NCBI RefSeq assembly: GCF_030848575.1 | Contig: NZ_JAVDDX010000003.1 | Span: 1 to 64,000 of the forward strand | Direction: 5' to 3' | Source of the DNA: Haloarcula sp. H-GB4 | GTDB taxonomy: Archaea; Halobacteriota; Halobacteria; Halobacteriales; Haloarculaceae | Length of the DNA stretch: 64,000 nucleotides | In this document: one piece after another, positions 59,984-64,000 of the stretch | How the letters are laid out: each line of letters opens with the position of its first letter | How positions within the stretch are numbered: position 1 is the first letter of the stretch | The notes under the pieces: generated by a model | Told to the model about the DNA's origin: nothing | Seen by the model: only the letters and a program-made list of their open reading frames with translations | Database searches by the model: none | Made by a program: the position numbers and the translations under genes

Positions 59984-60760
59984 TCACGTCTCGTCGAAGG
60001 CTTGCGACTCGCCGTCGGATGTGTCCTCGAGGTAGCCGACTCGACACTGTGGACAGACATCGCCGGGAAAGTACGACGATTCACTCACAGGGAGTTCGAA
60101 CTCACATCTTGGGCACCGATATGTGGGATCTGAGTCAGTTGTTGTACTCTCTAAGTCGTCCGCTGTGTGCAAACTCTCGTCTCGGCTGTTTTCAGTACTT
60201 GATTCTTCAGAAGTTTCAGACGACGGGTGCACAGTGTCTGAAGCATCGTCAATGATGACTGCATCATCGCTATTCGGTGGCGTAGAGTCATCATCATCTG
60301 GCTCTTGTGTCGCTGATTCAGACAGGATCACAGCATCGTCGGTCCGCTCCGGTGGTGTCGATGCGGTCACCGCCGTGGATGCATCACTCATTTCTGCATC
60401 CGAGGATGGGTCTGCGACCGTGTCCAGAGCGTCCGCCGTCGGTTCGGAAGCATCGGTTGATTCCGTTTCCGCCGCCTGACCCGTGTCTGTTGCCTCGGTC
60501 TTGCCCTCTGCATTCTCTCTCCGTCCCACTTGCCGCTCGGTTTCGGCTGTGTATTCGGCATCGTCCGACCGCTCGTCATTTGCTGTCGATTCCGCTATGT
60601 TGGATATCAAGCCTCGATTCTCAGAGATATGGCGGATATGTCCACATCGCTGGCAAGACCTGTATTCCCGAACGGTTAGAACAGTGCCGCGCTCGCCTTC
60701 ATCGTACGACTCCTCTATTTTCGAATCTCCAAATTCATGTCCAAATAGTTCACAGCGCAT
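59984..60760 (-). CDS. Double zinc-ribbon protein with long acidic linker
   Basis: 258 aa from the ATG at 60760 (MRCELFGHEFGDSKIEESYD). The N-terminal domain carries REYRSCQRCGHIRHI with a first Cys-His near CELFGHEF. Residues 60-210 are a Ser/Thr/Asp/Glu-rich linker. The C-terminus has a second ribbon, TYRCPRCEFELPV and GDVCPQCRVGYLED. Two nucleic-acid or protein-binding ribbons joined by a flexible linker suggest a tether. The closeness to salactin is suggestive but not proof of a cytoskeletal role. Confidence 0.7.
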   Translation of the reverse strand: MRCELFGHEFGDSKIEESYDEGERGTVLTVREYRSCQRCGHIRHISENRGLISNIAESTANDERSDDAEYTAETERQVGRRENAEGKTEATDTGQAAETESTDASEPTADALDTVADPSSDAEMSDASTAVTASTPPERTDDAVILSESATQEPDDDDSTPPNSDDAVIIDDASDTVHPSSETSEESSTENSRDESLHTADDLESTTTDSDPTYRCPRCEFELPVSESSYFPGDVCPQCRVGYLEDTSDGESQAFDET

Positions 60761-61067
60761 CCCCATGCATGGCCATTTACTTCGTGTAGGTAAGAAGGTA
60801 TTCACACTCAATGACACCTATATCTCGGTAGGCTCAGGCGAAGCCGTCTATGACTGTGATCGCTAAATGCAGTTGCTGATACTGACGGGGAACTTGCCCG
60901 GGTAGATAGCCCCGATAGCGATCTTGCTGCTCCCTGCTCACAGTCCAGTGAGTGGTATGGCTCCGTCGGAAGGCGTCTCAGGCAAAATATAGAGTCGGCG
61001 TGGACCAGCGCGGGTCAAAACCGAACGAGGTCGGTGTCTTGAAGTCGGTCTGGGCCTTGGCAGGGAT
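60761..61067. other. 307-base gap between divergent genes
   Basis: Between the double zinc-ribbon gene and nth. No supportable gene. An AAAATATAG element near 60986 lies about 80 bases before nth and could be its TATA box with a leader. Confidence 0.35.
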
Positions 61068-61769
61068 ATGTCGATGACTGAGGAGTGGGACGCCGCCAGT
61101 GTTCGTGACCTGCACGACGACCTCGTCTCGCTGCACGGCCCGGTCGAACGCACAAGCGACCACGGCGCCGACGCCAGCGCCGACCCTGGCGAGGGAGTTC
61201 GACAGCTGGTGACGACGATTCTCTCACAGAACGTAGCTGACGAGAACACACGCCGCGCTTCCGAGGCACTGTTCACGGCATACGGCGACTTCGCGGCTAT
61301 TGAAGCCGCAGACCACGACGAACTGGCCGACACTATCCGCGTCGCCGGGCTCCCTGACCAGAAGGCCGCCCGCATTCAGCGGGCGCTTGCGGCCATCCGC
61401 GAGGAAACCGGTGGGGCCTACTCGCTTGCCTTCCTCGACGCCATGCCTACCGACGAGGCGAAAGGCTGGCTCACCGACATCAAGGGCGTCGGCCCAAAGA
61501 CCGCCAGCGTCGTCCTGAACTTCCACTTCGGGAAGCCGACAATGGCTGTCGACACCCACGTCGAGCGGGTCTCCAAGCGGTTTGGGCTGGTGACCGAGTC
61601 GGCAACCAACAAGCGCGCCCACGACGAGCTAGGCGCACTCATTCCCGACGAGCTGACCTACCCGCTGCACGTCCTGCTGATTACCCACGGCCGGGAGTTC
61701 TGCTCAGCACGTAATCCCGACTGTGCTAACCCCGTCTGCGAGCGCTACTGCAGTTGCGAAGAGTGTTAG
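61068..61769 (+). CDS. nth: Endonuclease III
   Basis: 233 aa. The helix-hairpin-helix DNA-binding motif and catalytic Lys144 are in IKGVGPKTASVVL. The catalytic Asp162 is in AVDTHVERVSKRFGL. The C-terminal iron-sulfur cluster loop is FCSARNPDCANPVCERYCSC; spacing is C-x6-C-x4-C-x5-C, two residues longer in the middle than the bacterial C-x6-C-x2-C-x5-C. It removes oxidised pyrimidines and cleaves abasic sites in base-excision repair. A second ATG at 61074 is possible. It has no operon partner. Confidence 0.94.
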   Translation: MSMTEEWDAASVRDLHDDLVSLHGPVERTSDHGADASADPGEGVRQLVTTILSQNVADENTRRASEALFTAYGDFAAIEAADHDELADTIRVAGLPDQKAARIQRALAAIREETGGAYSLAFLDAMPTDEAKGWLTDIKGVGPKTASVVLNFHFGKPTMAVDTHVERVSKRFGLVTESATNKRAHDELGALIPDELTYPLHVLLITHGREFCSARNPDCANPVCERYCSCEEC

Positions 61770-61980
61770 CGCCGGACGACGGCACAGAATGTCGGAACAC
61801 ATTGTATGGGCTAGTGCTGATTTTCAACGGTAAGCTGGTGACAGACAAAGTCATCAACTTGTGATCGGGAGATAATTTCACCGCCGTTTCAGGCGAGTGG
61901 GTCGAGGTTGTCGTGGCCCGTAGTTGTGCGTGAGACGGACACCGATTAGACGGCTTCTGGAGATGAACGAAATCAGGACG

Positions 61981-63396
61981 CTAGTGCGAACTCAGCCGGT
62001 CGCTCCGGCTTCCACTTCGAACGATGACAGCCAGCGCGACGGTGCCGATGACAGCGATAATCGCTCGGCCGCCGAGTCCCAGCGACATCCCGGCGAGCGA
62101 CGCGAGCGTGTTTGTCAACAGGAACAGCACGACGACGGGGAGAACCCAGCTAACGGTCAGAAGCCACGGCTTTGCTACCCATTCGAAACGGTCAGTTCCA
62201 GCGCGAAACTCGGCCAGCGCTTCCCCACGCAGCAGCCAGCCGACGATGACAGTGAACGCGAACAGCCCGACGGTCAACATCAGGTCTGCGAGCGTGCCGG
62301 AGACGAACTGGAACACCGAGCTTGTGAGTGCCAGCCCGCTCCCAGTGGCCGCAAGCAGGACCGAGACCAGCACTGTGGCCCGACGTCGTGGGACGCCGAA
62401 GCTGTCGACGAGCGTTGCCACCGGCGTCTCAAGCAGGCTGATACCGCTGGTCACCGCAGCCATCAGCACGGTTGCGAAGAACGCAGTCGCGACGAGTTCA
62501 CCGCCCGGGAGCGTCGCAAATGCCGTCGCGAGCGCGACGAACAGCGCACCGGGGCCGCCCTGTCCGGGGTCGACACCCTGAGAAAACAGCAGCGGAATGA
62601 CGACCAGTCCAGCGAGGACACCGATGAACGTGTTCGAGACTGCGATGACAAGTGTATCCCGCGGGAGCGATGCGTTGTCGTCGAGGTACGAGGCGTACGT
62701 CAGCATGACTCCGGCGCCGAGCGAGAGGGTGAACAGTGCCTGTCCCGCCGCTGGCCCGATGACGCTCAGGAAGTTCGCGGCGAGGTATTCGGCGTCGAAA
62801 CTGAGATAGAACGCGTAGCCGGCGGCCGTCCCCGGTTGGGTGGCCGTCCACACGGCGAGGCCGAGCAGGATAATCACGACACCGGGGAGCATCACCTTCG
62901 AGACGCGTTCGATACCGTTGCTGATGCCGAAAAAGACGATGGCGGCAACGATACCGAGGAACAGCAGGTGAAAGGCGACCGCTTCGAGGCCGAAGCTCAT
63001 TGCCCCGAAGTACTGCTGGGGCTGCGCGAAGTACGTCCCAACCGGCGAGACCAGTGTGTATCGGAGAATCCACCCGCCGACGACAGAGTAGAACGAGAGG
63101 ATGACCAAGGTCGTCAGGACGTTGAACGCGCCCAGCCACGACCCCCAGCGGGAGCCGGTGAGCGAGCGCAACGCCGCGGTTGGTGTCTGCCGGCCACAGC
63201 GTCCGAGGACGAACTCAGCGAGCAGTCCCGGGACGCCGATGCCGACGACGACAAGCAGGTAGACGATGAGGAACGCGCTGCCACCGTTTCCGGCGGTCAG
63301 CCACGGGAACCGCCAGATGTTCCCCAGACCCGCCGCACCGCCGACGGCGGCAAGCACGAAACCGAGGTTCGATATCCATGAGTCACGATCGGACAT
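61981..63396 (-). CDS. Neurotransmitter:sodium symporter (NSS) family transporter
   Basis: 471 aa, about 12 helices. The N-terminal GFVLAAVGGAAGLGNIWRFP is the NSS signature with the unwound helix 1 that binds sodium and the amine substrate. YLLVVVGIGVPGLLAEFVLG and SFYSVVGGWILRY are also typical. Prokaryotic members import amino acids such as leucine, alanine or tryptophan with sodium. The substrate is unassigned. The start ATG at 63396 is followed by a short polar tail. It is upstream of no obvious partner. Confidence 0.93.
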   Translation of the reverse strand: MSDRDSWISNLGFVLAAVGGAAGLGNIWRFPWLTAGNGGSAFLIVYLLVVVGIGVPGLLAEFVLGRCGRQTPTAALRSLTGSRWGSWLGAFNVLTTLVILSFYSVVGGWILRYTLVSPVGTYFAQPQQYFGAMSFGLEAVAFHLLFLGIVAAIVFFGISNGIERVSKVMLPGVVIILLGLAVWTATQPGTAAGYAFYLSFDAEYLAANFLSVIGPAAGQALFTLSLGAGVMLTYASYLDDNASLPRDTLVIAVSNTFIGVLAGLVVIPLLFSQGVDPGQGGPGALFVALATAFATLPGGELVATAFFATVLMAAVTSGISLLETPVATLVDSFGVPRRRATVLVSVLLAATGSGLALTSSVFQFVSGTLADLMLTVGLFAFTVIVGWLLRGEALAEFRAGTDRFEWVAKPWLLTVSWVLPVVVLFLLTNTLASLAGMSLGLGGRAIIAVIGTVALAVIVRSGSRSDRLSSH

Positions 63397-63572
63397 TCGT
63401 GTACAGGTCTGTTCAGTGGGTACTCAAGTTCCTGTTGATTCGGTTGCTTGCGTGTAATCAGGAAGGAATTAGGTAGCCGACAGTCCAGCCCGCGTCCGAA
63501 CTGCCGTCCGTCGTTCCACAGGCGACCGCCCGCAGGTGGGTGCCAGAGACGCGATACAGCTGAGAGTCCGTC

Positions 63573-64000
63573 TCAGACCGCGAGGTACTCCGCGATCGCG
63601 TCCTCGTCGGCAATCGTGGACGGGCCGAGTTCATCGACGACCGTGCCCCGCTCCATCGCGTAACAGCGGTCGGCCATCTCACGGATGACTCCGAGGTTCT
63701 GTTCGACGAACAGAATCGTTGTCCCGAGGTCATCGTTGATCGTCTGCATATCCTGGCTGATCTGGTCAACGATCGAGGGCTGGATGCCCTCGGACGGTTC
63801 ATCGAGCAAGAGCAGATCGGGGTTCGACACCAGTGCGCGGCCGATGGCAAGCATCTGCTGTTGCCCGCCTGAGAGCGTCCCGGCCTCTTGACTGGCTCGT
63901 TCTTCAAGCACGGGGAAGTAGTCGTATATCTGGTCGTACAGCGTTTCGTCGCTGTCCGACCGGATGGTCTCGCCCATCTTGATGTTCTGTTCGACGGTTA
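63573..64000 (-). CDS. LivF-like ABC transporter ATPase, C-terminal part (cut by window)
   Basis: The frame enters from the right edge and ends at 63573, so about 142 C-terminal residues are visible, starting TVEQNIKMGE. The ABC signature is TLSGGQQQMLAIGRAL, Walker B is DLLLLDEPSEG, and the H-loop position reads FVEQNLG, as in the LivF/UrtE subgroup that replaces the His. Such ATPases power uptake of branched-chain amino acids, urea or short amides. The formamidase and agmatinase genes elsewhere in the window make an amide or urea substrate tempting but unproven. Walker A lies outside. Confidence 0.9.
   Translation of the reverse strand, partial: TVEQNIKMGETIRSDSDETLYDQIYDYFPVLEERASQEAGTLSGGQQQMLAIGRALVSNPDLLLLDEPSEGIQPSIVDQISQDMQTINDDLGTTILFVEQNLGVIREMADRCYAMERGTVVDELGPSTIADEDAIAEYLAV

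Noticed and set aside
61924-63381. A 485-codon plus-strand frame opposite the NSS symporter
   Set aside because: The translation is a hydrophilic, Arg/Glu/Gln-rich shadow, while the minus strand encodes a clear 12-helix symporter.
1-64000. tRNA genes, CRISPR arrays, integrase or attachment sites
   Set aside because: I looked for tRNA arms, regularly spaced repeats and recombinase motifs in the spacers and found none that I can support.

Overview
The window is a gene-dense piece of a haloarchaeal chromosome, most likely a Haloarcula species. The evidence is GC-rich coding sequence, strongly acidic proteins, many Tat-type lipoprotein signals (RR near the start followed by a Gly-Cys lipobox), TATA boxes about 26 bases before apparently leaderless starts, a haloarchaeal actin (salactin), and a 5S rRNA gene that matches the Haloarcula marismortui 5S sequence, as I remember it, at all but about five of 122 positions. 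I see no tRNA, no CRISPR array and no intact insertion sequence.

Layout. 0-6.6 kb: membrane proteins, an ABC-2 exporter (ATPase plus permease) and a nitroreductase. 6.8 kb: a solitary 5S rRNA gene with its own promoter and a possible processing stem. 7-10.4 kb: a potassium-type regulatory island (universal stress protein, Lrp/AsnC-TrkA_C hybrid, small protein, TrkA-like RCK protein). 10.5-12.4 kb: a three-gene Sco1-TlpA-CcdA operon for copper/thiol-redox maturation. 12.9-15.8 kb: formamidase followed by a very divergent group II chaperonin. 15.9-24 kb: an amino-acid permease/Usp pair, a JAMM protein, an SSF symporter, an AbrB-PhoU regulator, an agmatinase-family enzyme and an SDR. 24-36.5 kb: housekeeping and accessory genes (PQQ-type dehydrogenase, RNase HI, thioredoxin-reductase-like protein, RHH protein, alkaline-phosphatase-superfamily protein, Usp, metallochaperone, MTH865 protein, beta-propeller lipoprotein).

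36.6-44.9 kb contains the most striking accessory system. A secreted glycoside-hydrolase-like lipoprotein is divergent from an operon of receiver-only response regulator, membrane-anchored HEAT-repeat protein, processive family-2 glycosyltransferase and GAF histidine kinase. A perfect 12-bp palindrome lies in the shared promoter. It reads as a signal-controlled exopolysaccharide machine. 45-47.6 kb has a creatininase-family amidohydrolase and a membrane-lipid-like operon with a CDP-alcohol phosphatidyltransferase.

47.7-54.9 kb is a second unusual locus. It has a Gfo/Idh/MocA-aldo/keto reductase fusion, an alkaline-phosphatase-superfamily protein, and a tightly coupled set of MDR dehydrogenase, 6-pyruvoyl-tetrahydropterin-synthase homologue lacking the catalytic Cys, GT4 glycosyltransferase and methyltransferase. 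The set is followed by GTP cyclohydrolase III (arfA). The logic suggests an undescribed modified pterin or flavin-precursor pathway. 55-61 kb carries salactin with an acidic-tailed membrane protein and three neighbouring acidic or zinc-ribbon proteins, plus a structured relic or RNA at 56.2 kb. The end has endonuclease III, an NSS symporter and the C-terminal part of a LivF-like ATPase cut by the window edge.
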